Below are positions 1 to 9,430 of a stretch of DNA of 64,000 nt, piece by piece. The notes beneath the pieces are model-generated. The model was not told the origin of the DNA, did no database searches, and was given only the letters and a program-made list of their open reading frames with translations. The stretch covers positions 23,091 to 87,090 of the forward strand of contig KV919079.1 of assembly GCA_002049455.2 (NCBI GenBank), read 5' to 3'. The position numbers were made by a program, and so were the translations under genes. Position 1 is the stretch's first letter, and the number at the start of each line of letters is the position of its first letter. The DNA comes from Porphyra umbilicalis. Its lineage: Eukaryota > Rhodophyta > Bangiophyceae > Bangiales > Bangiaceae.

Positions 1-366
1 GGTTGCGGTGCGCGGGAAAAAGGGCGACAGGTCCCAGGACGGGGGTGCCTCCATTGTGCGGTTGCATGACCGTGGATGTGGCCACGGCCGAGCGTGCCGC
101 GCGGGGTGCGCCCGACGGCAGTGGGGAAGACACGGCAAAGACGGGGTGTATGACAGCGTCCCAAAAATAGGTTTGTGGATGGATTGAGGCGCCCGCCGTC
201 TACGCAGTCTCTCCCCCACTCCAAACACACGCACCGCACGCTCTGCTCGGCCGGCCAGTGCCATCACTGGATCGTCAGTCTGTACACACGTTGGCACTCG
301 CCCGCCCGCGCCGCTGCCGCCGCTCGTGCCCCGCACGCGACACGAGCCGCGGCCGCACCCCCCGCC
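1..366. other. 3' flank of the DUF1838-b5 gene, no gene seen
   Basis: GC-rich sequence beyond the stop codon of the minus-strand DUF1838 gene. No protein family, RNA fold or repeat is recognisable here. A long plus-strand open frame crossing 175-2232 is antisense to the real gene and is Arg/Ala/Gly low-complexity, so it is not counted. Confidence 0.5.
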
Positions 367-2057
367 TCACACGAGCGTCCCCACGACCGGGTACGTCTTG
401 GTCATAAAGGCGACCCAGCCCGCCAAGTCGACCTCCTGCGCGGCGCTGAGCGGTGGCCCCCCCCCCGCCGGCCACTCGACGCCGCTCAACTCCCCCGTCA
501 CGAGCGCGCGCGTCGCGTCGCGCCCCGTCAGCGCCGCGTACGGCTCGCCCGGCCCGTAGTGCCGCCGCGCCGTGGACACGTCAAACACCAAGCCGCGGAG
601 GCCGACGAGCAGCGGCGCCGACGGGGAGCCCCCACTCCCCGCCCGCAGCTGCGACCGCGTGTACGTGCGCGCCGCGTCGGCCGAGACGGGGGGCGGGCGG
701 CCGCCGGCGGCCGCCACCGACCCGGGCGTCGGCGCGGCCGGCGACGCGGTCGCCGCGGCCGCCGCCGACGGCGTCGACGACGCGCCACCGCCGTCGCCGT
801 CGGCGGCGGCGGCGGTGGTGGTGGCGGCGGCACCGACGGCCACCGCCGCCCGCGCCTCGGCCGGCGGCGCGTCGTTGAGGGAGCCCGTCACGGCCGCCAC
901 GGCCGGCTCGGGCCCCGCGACGGTGCCGTCGACGCGGCCCCCCCCCTTTTGGGCGAGCCACTTGCGAAAGTAGGTCCACGACGTCTCGTTGGGGCTGCTA
1001 AACGCCGTCGGTGCCGACGCATACTTGACGTCGTGCGCCTCGACGAGCGCCCGGAGGTCGGGGGCGAGGTCGGCATAGCCGCCCGCGAGCCGCCGCCCGC
1101 GCGTGTGGTACACAATGCGCCCGGGGGCGTCGCCCATGCGCATAAAGGGGAGCCACTGGCCGAGGCGCACCCAGCTAATCTGCACGTCGGGCGCGGCGGG
1201 GACGGTCGCGTCGGCGAGGTGCGCCTCCTTGCCGAAAAACTGAAACATCTCGAGCGACGAGTATACGTCCGACTGGGCAGCGTCGGGGTAGTCGGCACGC
1301 GGCAGCGGCGACGGGTAGTTCAAAAAGATCTCGGCGGACCAGTACACGTCCCCGCCGCCGACGGTCGTCGGGATGCCAAAGGCGCCCCGCCGCGGGTGGT
1401 GCGCCAAAAACTCTTGGTTGACCGGATCATTGTAGACGGGCACGCACTCGCACGTCTGCCCCGTAAAGGGGTTAACCCACGACGTCAGCAGCGCCTTGGT
1501 TTTTGCGTCCCGATACACCCCCACCTCCCGCGTCAGGAGGCGCCACCCCCCCTCCACGGGGACCATGCGGCCAATGTTGTACCCCTCAAATGCAAACAGG
1601 TGCTTGGCCGCCCCGCCGCCGCCGCCGCCGTGGGGCGAGTCGGGCACCCCGTAAATGTCGCCCGCCCACCAAAAGACAAACTCCTCGCCGGGCACCAGGG
1701 AACCCCGCGTCTTGATAAAGCCTTTGAGGTTCTCCTCGGGGGAGGAGGACAGGCGCCCCACATCCACACCCCAGCCGGGCGACGCCGCGTCCGTGGGTGG
1801 GGGGGGGGCGGGGGGTTGGGGGCGCCCTCGGCGGGCGCCGACGGTGTCGGCGCGTCGGCCTCGTCGGGCGCGCGGAAGCGCGCCGACGGCAACCGCCGGG
1901 GGGGGGTGCCCCCGCCAGACACGCTGCGGCGGGCGCGGCGCAACACGGGCGCGGCGGCGGGCGTAAAGGCCGACGTGCGGGGGGGGCACCGCGCCGCGGC
2001 GGCGGCCGACGGCCGTCGGGCGACGGCGGCAGCGGTGGCGCCGACAAAGGCGGTCAT
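367..2057 (-). CDS. DUF1838 domain protein fused to a cytochrome-b5/MAPR-like heme-binding domain, with plastid-type leader
   Basis: The body of the protein matches DUF1838 (PF08894), a family of unknown function: it starts near 1746 with NLKGFIKTRGS, then LFAFEGYNIGR, LLTREVGVYRD, LLTSWVNPFTGQ and YNDPVNQEF. After an Ala/Gly/Pro linker (about 900-690) the C-terminus (about 670-385) has the membrane-associated progesterone receptor (MAPR) type of b5 fold: YTRSQLRAG, LLVGLRGLVFDVS, HYGPGEPYAALTGRDATRAL and a final WVAFMTKTYPVVG. This class binds heme. I chose the ATG at 2057 because that frame starts MTAFVGATAAAVARRPS and reads TSAFTPAAAPVLRR, an Ala/Ser/Arg-rich organelle leader. That frame must join the DUF1838 frame somewhere between about 1830 and 1750, where a run of 10 G (1799-1808) followed by 6 G (1810-1815) lies; a homopolymer error is the simplest explanation, an intron the alternative. 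Stop is TGA. Identity of both domains is sound; the join and start are inferred. Confidence 0.82.
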
Positions 2058-3118
2058 GGTGGGGAGTGGAGGGGGGGAGGGTGGCAGCGGCCGCACGTGG
2101 GGGGGACGTTGCCGCCGTCCGCAAGAGGATGTGCGAGGTGGTGCGATGGACGAGGTGGGGGGGGGGGAGGTGCGCGGTAAGGGAGGCAGTGTCCGTGGGG
2201 AGGGAGTGGCAAGTGTCGGTTGGCAACGCTAGGACGGTGGGGTTTCACAGACGGCCGACCGGTTGGGGCGGCCGCGTCCCAAATGCGCCGCGGGCAAAGA
2301 GGGACAACGCATGCACGCGCCACAACCGAAGCGCCGCCAACAGCCGCCTACGGGTGCACTCCACGCCGTCGTCGACGGCGACTGTTCCGACGCCGACCCC
2401 CGCGGCGCACGCAGTGTCACAGCGTCGTCCCCGCGACGCGGCCGCCCCGTTTCCGAGCGTCGGGCGCCGTCACAGGGCGGCTCGGAGAGTGGAAGCTGCG
2501 TGCGGCGCACCCGCGCGCTCGGCGGGGCGCAAAAACCAGGGAGAATCTCCTTCCACCAAGGAGTGGCCCGCGTGGCCCCACACGGCTCCCGCACCGCCGC
2601 CGCGTCAGCGTGTCGCTGGCCACTGTGCGGTCGACGGGGGCCGCGGCGGGAATGGCGCGGGTCAACGGTCGGGAGCCAACGGCCCCCAGATTGTCAGAAA
2701 GCAGATACGCCACACGGTTCGCGAGGACAGCAACAACAAGGAGAAGAAAAAAAAGGAGAAAAAACAGCCCTCCGTGACGCGCTGCCGGCGGGTGCGACCG
2801 TGGCGGGCCGAGCGGGCGCGTTGCGGGTGACGGGGCGGGACCGTGGCGGCCGCCATTGGCGGTGCGGCGGGTGCCCAGCTTCCAGCCGGCGCGACGGCAG
2901 TGGCCAATTTGGCGGCCGCGCCGTTCGGCTGCCACGACTGCGGCGCCTCGTGGAAGGAGGGCGGCGAGTGCTGTCCGGGCGTTCGATTTTGCAGAGGGCC
3001 AATCGTTGGGCGTTGGGACCCACCTGACGCACGCCGGTGTCAAAAGGCCTCCTTCTGGCACTCGCTCGATATCCGAGGCGTGACCCAGTTCCAGACCGTG
3101 TGAGATAGGGTTGCACAC
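2058..3118. other. GC-rich upstream region, no supported gene
   Basis: Region upstream of the DUF1838 gene. Several overlapping open frames exist on both strands but all are Arg/Pro/Ala low complexity. One plus-strand frame (2843-3103) contains a small cysteine cluster (GCHDCGASW, ECCPGVRFC) but has no ATG and no recognised family, so it is only noted. A purine-rich A/G stretch lies at about 2735-2765. Confidence 0.4.
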
Positions 3119-3476
3119 GACGCCCCTATTTCGGGGGCGTCAGGGGCGCGCGACGGATATGACGCCTTACTGACGCCCCATTAGGCAGCCAAAACGCCCT
3201 CACGACGCCCCAAGTAGCACCCTCAATATTCGCCGTATCATTCAAGTAGCACCCATATCGTGCTCTCATATCCCTTTTTTGTGTCCAGACTGGGTGCCTG
3301 TCCCCAACCAAGGTGCACAGCCGCCACCTGCTGAATCATGTGGACCCCCATGAAAACATCCTCTTCGCGACGCCTTGTTGACGCCCTTTTGAGTTGGGGC
3401 GTTAGGGGCGCACGACGCCCAAATGACGCCCTGGTGACGCCCTTAACGACGCCCTTAACGACGCCCCGGGCGTTCT
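3119..3476. repeat. cluster of GACGCC(C) motifs
   Basis: The hexamer GACGCC or its C-extended form recurs about a dozen times in two blocks (about 3119-3215 and 3368-3473), some in inverted orientation (GGGGCGT). The last block reads as near-tandem units of ACGCCC with 4-7 nt spacers. On the minus strand both blocks give the peptide RRAPLTP, suggesting two copies of one duplicated segment. No transposase or tRNA is visible. Confidence 0.5.
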
Positions 3477-3595
3477 GATTCAACACGAAGTCTGAGCATC
3501 CTCGAGTTGGCAACCACCAGACTTCATACGGGACTGGAGTATGATCAGTTTCTTTTCTGAGAAAAAGAATAAGAAGGGTACGACAAGGGGTATAT

Positions 3596-3850
3596 CAAGA
3601 TCATTCATCGTTGCTGTCCGACGGGTTCTCACTCGCTTCCGTGTCGGACCCATTACGACCCCCGCCGTCCGAGCCGTCACTCCCCTCGCCGTCCAAGTCG
3701 GCACTGTCCCCGCCGTCCGCCCGTTTACATCCTTCATCGTCCGACGCGCCATTCCTCCCGCCGTCCGAGTCGTCGCTCTCCCAGCCGTACGAGGCGTCAC
3801 TCCCGCCGCCTTCAGTGGCATGGCCTCCCTCGCCCTCGTCTTACCCAGTC
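3596..3850 (-). repeat. degenerate ~27-30-bp tandem repeat encoding an acidic Ser/Asp/Gly tail on the minus strand
   Basis: The plus strand repeats variants of CGCCGTCCGAGTCGTCACTC about eight times. Read on the minus strand in one frame this gives an acidic, unstructured peptide (DSDGGRNGASDDEG, DLDGEGSDGSDGG) that ends ENPSDSNDE followed by TGA at about 3605. It could be the C-terminal tail of a protein, but no upstream domain or start is evident in that frame, so it is recorded as a repeat with possible coding use. Confidence 0.4.
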
Positions 3851-4555
3851 TGATCCTACGTGGCTGGACAACCGCTGTGGGGAAGAAGACGGTGGAGTCG
3901 ATGACGGTGGGGTCGGCTACGGTAGGGCCCAGGACGATTGTCAGCACCGTCGGTGGTAGGACGGATGACGGTATGTTCACTTCGATGGGTGCAGTGTGCG
4001 ACAAATCCGTCACGTTTTCCCAATTTGCTCTGTCTGGGTTGCATTCCAGAAGACGATCGCGAGATCTGTCGATGGTTCCCGTGGAAGTTGTCGATCGCGA
4101 TCCTCCCGCTTATATAGCACGTGACATATAACTGGAGCGCATATAACAGGATATTGACTGTACATGCCTTAGATCTGCCCACAGGCACTGCAACAGACTT
4201 TTGTGGTCCAAACCCGCAATGTGGACGACAATCCCACAATGTGGGAACGCCCCACATCGCCTTTCCACAGGACAAACTGGGTTTGCGGTCCTACCCCGGT
4301 TGAGGAGCACAGCGCGGGATCCCGACACGCGCGGCGCGCGGCGTCGGGGCTACGCGAGGCGAAACAAGAGCGGGAGGTCACAATAATGGGACTCGCAGGC
4401 ACAGCCCGCCTGCCGCAGACTGCTTTCTACCTCTCGCCATAAACAAACAGACAGTGCCTATCCTTGCACTTGCCGTCGACGCTAGCGCCCAGCGGCAACG
4501 TCGCCCCCCTCCCCCCTCCGCCCCCCCAAAGACACCGGGGGCTCTCCCCCCCGCC
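3851..4555. other. intergenic, no gene seen
   Basis: Mixed-composition sequence. It contains a short perfect palindrome TCCCACAATGTGGGA at about 4231-4245. No coding family or RNA gene is recognised. It is the 3' side of the arsenate reductase gene. Confidence 0.45.
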
Positions 4556-5083
4556 TCATCGGTAGGGCAAGTTGGGCAGCAGGTCGACCATGCCCTTGAC
4601 AAACGCCTCAATCTCATCCCGCACGCGGCGGTACACGTCGAGCTCCGCCTCACCCTCCAGATCGGCGGCCAGCTCGGGCGGGTCGTCAAAGCCGACGTGC
4701 ACGATGCGGGTCTTGCCATACACGCCGTCCGGGTCGCCCTTGTGGAACATTGGGCAATCCCCATCGGCATTGCCACAGACGGTCACCACATAGTCAAGGG
4801 GCACCATTTTGGACGTAAACGACTCGACGAGGTGCCGCGACTGGTGCGACGACACGTCGATGCCCTTCTCCAACATGACCGCCGCGGCGTTGGGGTTGAC
4901 CTTGCCGGACGGCCGCATGCCGGCCGACGAGAAGGTGCCGTTGGTGTGGTGGTGCCGCGCCCACGCCTCGGCCATGTGCGAGCGGCACGAGTTGCCGGTG
5001 CAGAGAAAGAGGACATGCAGGCCGCCGGCGTCCTTGTCGAGGGAGGGGGGGGGGGCGACCGCGGTCGCCGCGGGGGCCGCCAT
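4556..5083 (-). CDS. arsC: thioredoxin-coupled arsenate reductase (low-molecular-weight phosphatase fold)
   Basis: A 175-aa protein that would reduce arsenate to arsenite for arsenic detoxification in the cytosol. Residues 23-40 read HVLFLCTGNSCRSHMAEA, the anion-binding P-loop CX5R with nucleophile Cys28 and Arg34. The two extra redox cysteines of the thioredoxin-dependent ArsC class are present in TVCGNADGDCPMF (Cys103 and Cys110, seven residues apart as in the bacterial enzyme), which argues against a plain tyrosine phosphatase. Other conserved blocks are NPNAAAVMLEKGIDVSSH, HVGFDDPPE and VYRRVRDEIEAF. The ATG at 5083 is the only in-frame Met before the domain and leaves a short Ala/Pro-rich 20-residue N-extension. 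Stop TGA. No intron is needed. Family assignment rests on seen motifs; substrate is inferred from the cysteine triad. A bacterial-type enzyme like this in a eukaryote may reflect old gene transfer. Confidence 0.9.
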   Translation of the reverse strand: MAAPAATAVAPPPSLDKDAGGLHVLFLCTGNSCRSHMAEAWARHHHTNGTFSSAGMRPSGKVNPNAAAVMLEKGIDVSSHQSRHLVESFTSKMVPLDYVVTVCGNADGDCPMFHKGDPDGVYGKTRIVHVGFDDPPELAADLEGEAELDVYRRVRDEIEAFVKGMVDLLPNLPYR

Positions 5084-5419
5084 GATAGTCGCCGAGGGGG
5101 GGGGGCGGAGGGGTCCCCCGGGAAAGGCGACGAGGGACGCAGCGGGGCGTCAATGGGACGGCAGCACCGAGGCGAGGGAACACGCAGTGGGTGGGAGCGC
5201 GGTCGGCCAGGGGATGTCAAGAAGCGGGATGACGCGTCGACGCAACGGAGGCGGCGCCAAGTGTGCAACTGCAACGGCCGAGGTCGATGAGCAGGGGGCG
5301 GAGATGGGGAAGGAGTCTGGGCGCTCGAGCGTACCGCGCGGCAACCTGATGCTGGCCAGGCTCGGACGGCTGTCCAGGTCTGTCGGATCACCGGATCACG
5401 GTGCTCACAAGCCGGCTAG
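5084..5419. other. GC-rich flank upstream of the arsenate reductase gene
   Basis: Contains G-runs just upstream of the ATG and otherwise GC-rich sequence without a credible gene. It should hold the promoter of the minus-strand arsenate reductase, but no recognisable core element stands out. Confidence 0.4.
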
Positions 5420-5421
5420 TA

Positions 5422-5657
5422 TGGCGCGTCGCCAAAGAATGATCGGATCTGAGAAACGCTCACAGCAAGTCACAGCAGTTCACAGCTGCTCACAGCACAG
5501 AATTTAAAATTGCTGTGATCGCCCTTGCCTCCCACAGAGCCATCCAGGAGCCCTCAGCATGGAATTTTATTTCAAAGCACAGTCACAGCACGGTCACAGC
5601 ATGCTGTAACTTGCTGTGGAGCTTGTTCAGATCCGACCATTCTTTGGCGACGCGCCA
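5422..5657. mobile_element. MITE, 236 bp, ~33-bp terminal inverted repeats, TA target duplication
   Basis: The left end TGGCGCGTCGCCAAAGAATG is repeated as its reverse complement at the right end (CATTCTTTGGCGACGCGCCA), with about 33 bp of terminal inverted repeat and one or two mismatches. TA flanks both sides (5420-5421 and 5658-5659). The interior has a run of TCACAGC units (about 5461-5505) and their inverse near 5580-5612. It has no coding capacity. A second copy, split by a large insertion, lies at 50032-53910. TA duplication fits a Tc1/mariner-type mobiliser, by inference only. Confidence 0.85.
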
Positions 5658-5660
5658 TAT

Positions 5661-6674
5661 CCTACAGTCAATCCCGGACCTTGTCACCCCCTCGAAAGCC
5701 CCAGGTGGGCCGTTAACGAGTCGACCGACGATCGCCCCCAGAGAGGTGATCAAGGCACATTCTCATGTCGCGCAAGGCTCAGAGCACCATTTCAGAGACC
5801 GACCTGCATTGATCGCATCAGGAGAGCAGCTTCTGAACGATTCATGATCAAGTAGCCTTCAAAATCTGGCGGTGGCAATAGTGCCGTCAGGTGCAATTCG
5901 TGCCGTAGAGGTGGGCCATCATCGAGGATTGACTGTAGGCTGTCGCCAGACAATAGGATTTTCGCCTGCTAGTTTGTAAGGCAAAGCTTTTTGGCGAACC
6001 GACCGCTCTGGATTGGCCATGAGCAGTGTCAGCAAATCCATCTCTGTACTTGTGTGGGAGCATCCGACCGCACGAAAACGGTTTTCGTAAAGCACGATTG
6101 AATCCTTATCAATTTTTGACATACGAAAAAAAATCGCCCCACACTGTGCGTACAAACAACACCAATACGTTTATCCCACAATTGTATTGTCCTATTTTAT
6201 TTGCATCACATTTATTGTAACTCTACAATCCATCACATATATTTGTGGATTTTACATGCGTGATCACCAGTGACGACAGGACCTCGCTGCGTCTTGTGCT
6301 GGACGTTGCCGGTTTTTGCATTGTCATCCACCCCCCTTCCACAACGCGCCGCTGACCACACTGCGCTTTGCAGTTGCCGACGCTGCGGCAGCGGCGCCCC
6401 CGCATGCGGCGTGGGAGGCGCGGAGCGGTGCGCCCTTTCCAGCGGCACGCCGCTGCCAGCGGCGGCGGCGTGCCCCCGCCGCCGCAGCCGTCACGGCCAC
6501 GGTCGCCCGCGTGGCGCCGAGCGCCCCCCGCCCGCGGGCGTGCCGGCATCCCCCCCGCGACGGCCGCCCGTCTTCCCCCCCCCCCGCCACGCCCGCACGG
6601 CGCGCTGCCACTCCTTGCATCGAGCGTCTCGGGCGTGCCCCCCCCCCCCCCCCCCCCCCCCGACGACGCACGCC
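5661..6674. other. intergenic, AT-richer, then GC-rich leader region
   Basis: From 5661 to about 6240 the sequence is relatively AT-rich with A-runs and no recognisable gene. From about 6310 it becomes GC-rich and ends in a C-run of about 20 nt (around 6640-6660) just before the ATG of the next gene, so this part is probably 5' leader or promoter. Confidence 0.4.
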
Positions 6675-7681
6675 ATGACCGCCCACCTGTGCTCCCCGGC
6701 CGCCGCGCCGACGCGCGTCGCCGCCGACGCCCTCACCGCCACCGTCGAGCCGGTGCGGCGGGCGGCCGTCGCCGCCGCCGACAGCCTCGACGCGGCGGCC
6801 GCGTCGGCCGACGCGGCGCTCACCCCCGCCCTCCGCCGGTACGCCCCGCGCCGTCGGTGCGCTTGATGGGGGGGGTGTGTGTGTGTGTGTGTGTGTGTTG
6901 CGCGACGTGGACCTCCGCGTCTGCCGCGTGCGCCCGGGCCGCACGTGGGGTCATGCGGTGAGCCTCCACGACAGGGGCGGAGGGAGGGAGGACCAGCGAC
7001 GCGGCGTGGCCGACAGCGCGCCGCCCAACCCGGCGGGCGCGACGGACGTGTGGACGGCTGGGACTGACGCCCCCCCGCGCCCCCGCTTGACCCCCCCCCT
7101 GACCACGTTGCACGCTGTCGACCGTGGGGCCGCCGCCCTCTGCCCCCACTCGCTCGGACCTCCCCCACCCCCCACCCACCCGCAGCGCCGCCGCCGTCAA
7201 GGCGGCGGCGGTCGAGGAGATGGGATCCCCCCCCCTGGCCGCCGTCGGCACGACCGCGTGCGCCTTTGCGGCGGCCGTGGGGGAGCTGGCCACCGCCACC
7301 GCCGTGCGCGCGGCGCGCGCCTACCGCGACGCGGAAGTCGGGCGGGGCGGCACGCCGCTCGGCGCCCTCCTCGCGGCCGTGCGGCTGGCCGCGTGGGCGG
7401 GTGCCGCCGCCGCCGCCGCCGCCGCGCGGTCCATTGCGTGGCGCGCCCCCCACCCGTCGTCGTCGCGCGTCGGGACCGCCGTCGCCGCCTGCCTCGGCTG
7501 CTCGGGCGCGGCGGCGGCGGCGCGCGCCGTCCTTGCCGCCATTGGCTGGGCCGACCGCGTGCGGTCGCGGGTGGCCGTCGACGGCGGCGGCGGCGCCGCC
7601 GCCGACGGTGCCGCCGCCGCCGCCGCTGCGCCGCACGCGGGGGGGACAAGCACCGCCCCGCCCGGCGCGGCAGCCCCGTGA
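6675..7681 (+). CDS. alanine-rich protein of unknown function, two exons (6675-6838 and 7186-7681), perhaps a third
   Basis: Not a recognised family. Exon 1 starts at ATG 6675 (MTAHLCSPAAAPTRVAADAL) and ends at a GT at 6839. A pyrimidine-rich acceptor ending in CAG at 7185 leads into exon 2. Joining 6838 to 7186 keeps frame and continues ...LTPALRRAAAVKAAAVEEMG..., so the splice is well supported. Exon 2 contains several Ala/Leu/Val-rich stretches (for example GALLAAVRLAAWAGAAAA and AAARAVLAAIGWADRV) that could be membrane or amphipathic helices. The apparent stop at 7679 is the TGA inside CCCCGTGAGC, a strong donor-like sequence; a CAG acceptor near 7770 would add a third exon containing GGRLAAVLAKYEGPDAARAW. 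Function and true C-terminus are unknown. Confidence 0.5.
6839..7185 (+). other. intron with a (GT)n microsatellite
   Basis: A 347-bp GT-AG intron between the two exons of the alanine-rich gene. Near its 5' end is a G-run followed by about 13 GT dinucleotides (6874-6898). The 3' end has a C/T-rich tract (CCCACCCACCCGCAG). Confidence 0.55.
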
Positions 7682-8100
7682 GCGTGCGCGGCGCGGGCGG
7701 CGCGCCTTTGCCATCGGCGGCGGCGGCGCCGCCGCCCGCGGCGGCCGCGACGGGCCCGCCGCTGCCGTCAGTGGCGGCGGGGGGGGGTGCCGCCGCCGCC
7801 GCCGCTGCGGCAGCGGGCGCGGCGTCCACGGGCACGGCGGTGGACGCGGAGGGCGCAGGCGCCGTCGACGGCGGGCGCCTCGCGGCGGTGCTCGCCAAGT
7901 ATGAGGGCCCCGACGCGGCGCGCGCCTGGGCGCGCCGCTGTGAAACGTGTGCGGGGGGGGTGGGGGGGGGGGGGGGGCGCCCCCGCCGCGGCAGCGGGCG
8001 GACATGTGTGGGTGCCGCTGAGCGCGGCGGGCGGCCGTCGGGGTGTCGCACGTGGCGCCGGCGGGCGGGCGGGGGGGGGGGGGGCTGACCCCGCGGGCGG
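7682..8100 (+). other. possible third exon and 3' end of the alanine-rich gene
   Basis: GC-rich sequence with a frame that reads AVDGGRLAAVLAKYEGPDAARAWARRCET near 7855-7950, more protein-like than its low-complexity surroundings. A donor-like GTGAGC at 7679 and an acceptor-like GCCGTCAG near 7770 would connect it to the preceding exon. It then runs into long G-runs (about 7955-7980 and 8070-8085) where frame cannot be trusted. Confidence 0.3.
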
Positions 8101-9430
8101 GCTCGGCGGAACGCGCGGGGTGCGACGGCCGGCCCTTTTTCGATCGGGCGGTGTGTATATAGATGGTGGGCGTGAATCGACGGGGGTGCACGTGTGGGGG
8201 TGGTCGGTAGCGGTCACGCGTGACGGGTGTTTTTGTTTCTTTGACGGTCTCGGCTCTGCGGGATTGTCGGGCACCTCCCCGTCGCACGCGCAGCGGCCAT
8301 GATGCGGAGCACCCGACGGCAGAGGTGATCCAGCTCCGAAAGTGGGGCACACGTGTCATACATTCGCAGGGAGCACCATCAGAGAGAGGATGTCAAAGAG
8401 TACAGTATCAGGCGTTTTTGTCCTCTTGCAAACTCGTCAAGCCTCCCAAGGTGAGATTTCTAAAAATAAAGCGCCACACTTGGGACCCGGCAACGCGCAT
8501 CCCGCAACATCCAAAGAGGCACGAGACACCCTCCATGGAGGGCTGTGGATCCACAGCCCATCCAAAAGGCGTTTGGATGGGGATTCTGGGAGCTGACGAT
8601 TGCGTGGTCGCCCATCCTCCCATCTGGTTCAGGGCGCAGACGGCTGACGAGCGCGCACGTCGACTCTCACGCAGCGCCGTCAGCTGACGGCCTGACGGTG
8701 CCCCAATCGGGCATGATGGCGCGGTTAGCGTTGCAGTCTTTGGCATCCCGCCGCTCGCGCGGGCGCCCCACCTCCGCGCGAGGTCGCGTCCGCCGCCCCA
8801 CCCACGCAACTTGCGTGACAGGCTTGAAGCCTGTCGCGACGGCTCCATCTTCATCCAGACGACGCGGGCCCCGCTTGATGGAAGAATGGCAAAAGGAGGG
8901 GGACGCGTCGCGATTGTGTCAGGGCCGAGGTGCGGCCCCAGCCGCTGTTCAGCTGTTGGAGCCGGGTGCGGGCGTCGTAATTCACCGCCGTTGGTATGCG
9001 CCATGCGGTGGTCACGCCCTGCCTCGTCGCCGGAGGTGCACGCCCGGCAACTGCAGGCACTGCCCCAAAGCAGGGGCGGACGAGGGCCCAGGCGCACGCG
9101 GATGGACGATACGCAGCTGTTCTTCGCGCGGCGCCTCGAGCGGGGCGTCGGCCCCAGCCGCCCCACGGAGTGCAATGGCCGATGTGATTGCGTGGGCACC
9201 CAACCAGCGGATCGGGGGCCCTGTTTGGGGTACAAAAAGTGCCTGCGTCTCTGCTTGACTACCGTCCCCCGATTAGAACAGCCACGTGCGTCTTCTGGTC
9301 ATTGCCGGCCCGCCTTGCACTCCCGCACGCGTCCGTCGTCTCGACGGTGGGTGCGGCGCGCTTCCTGCCCGGTGGCGCCGACCTGCCCCCCCCCCCGGTG
9401 GGTGGTGCCGTCCTCTTACCTACGGTCACC
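8101..9430. other. intergenic and promoter region of the amine oxidase gene
   Basis: No supported gene. A TATATA stretch lies at about 8156-8161. Two abutting palindromes lie at 8529-8558. Short segments around 8540-8600 resemble the TTTGGATGGG repeat seen at 12.2-12.7 kb. Confidence 0.4.
8529..8558. repeat. two adjacent perfect palindromes
   Basis: CCCTCCATGGAGGG (14 bp) directly abuts and overlaps GGCTGTGGATCCACAGCC (18 bp). Each is self-complementary and could be a binding site or small cruciform. Confidence 0.6.

Noticed and set aside
175-2232. A 685-aa open frame on the plus strand.
   Set aside because: It is antisense to the DUF1838-b5 gene; its composition is Arg/Ala/Gly only and it has no domain. 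High GC keeps antisense frames open.
2843-3103. Cysteine-rich plus-strand frame (GCHDCGASW, ECCPGVRFC) considered as a zinc-finger protein.
   Set aside because: No ATG, no recognised zinc-binding spacing, and neighbouring sequence is non-coding.
4556-5083. Low-molecular-weight protein tyrosine phosphatase.
   Set aside because: The extra cysteine pair (103/110) and the GFDDP block are features of arsenate reductase rather than of the phosphatases.
6491-8359. A 622-aa minus-strand open frame across the alanine-rich gene.
   Set aside because: Low-complexity Arg/Pro/Gly sequence without a domain; the plus strand has consistent splice sites and better protein composition.
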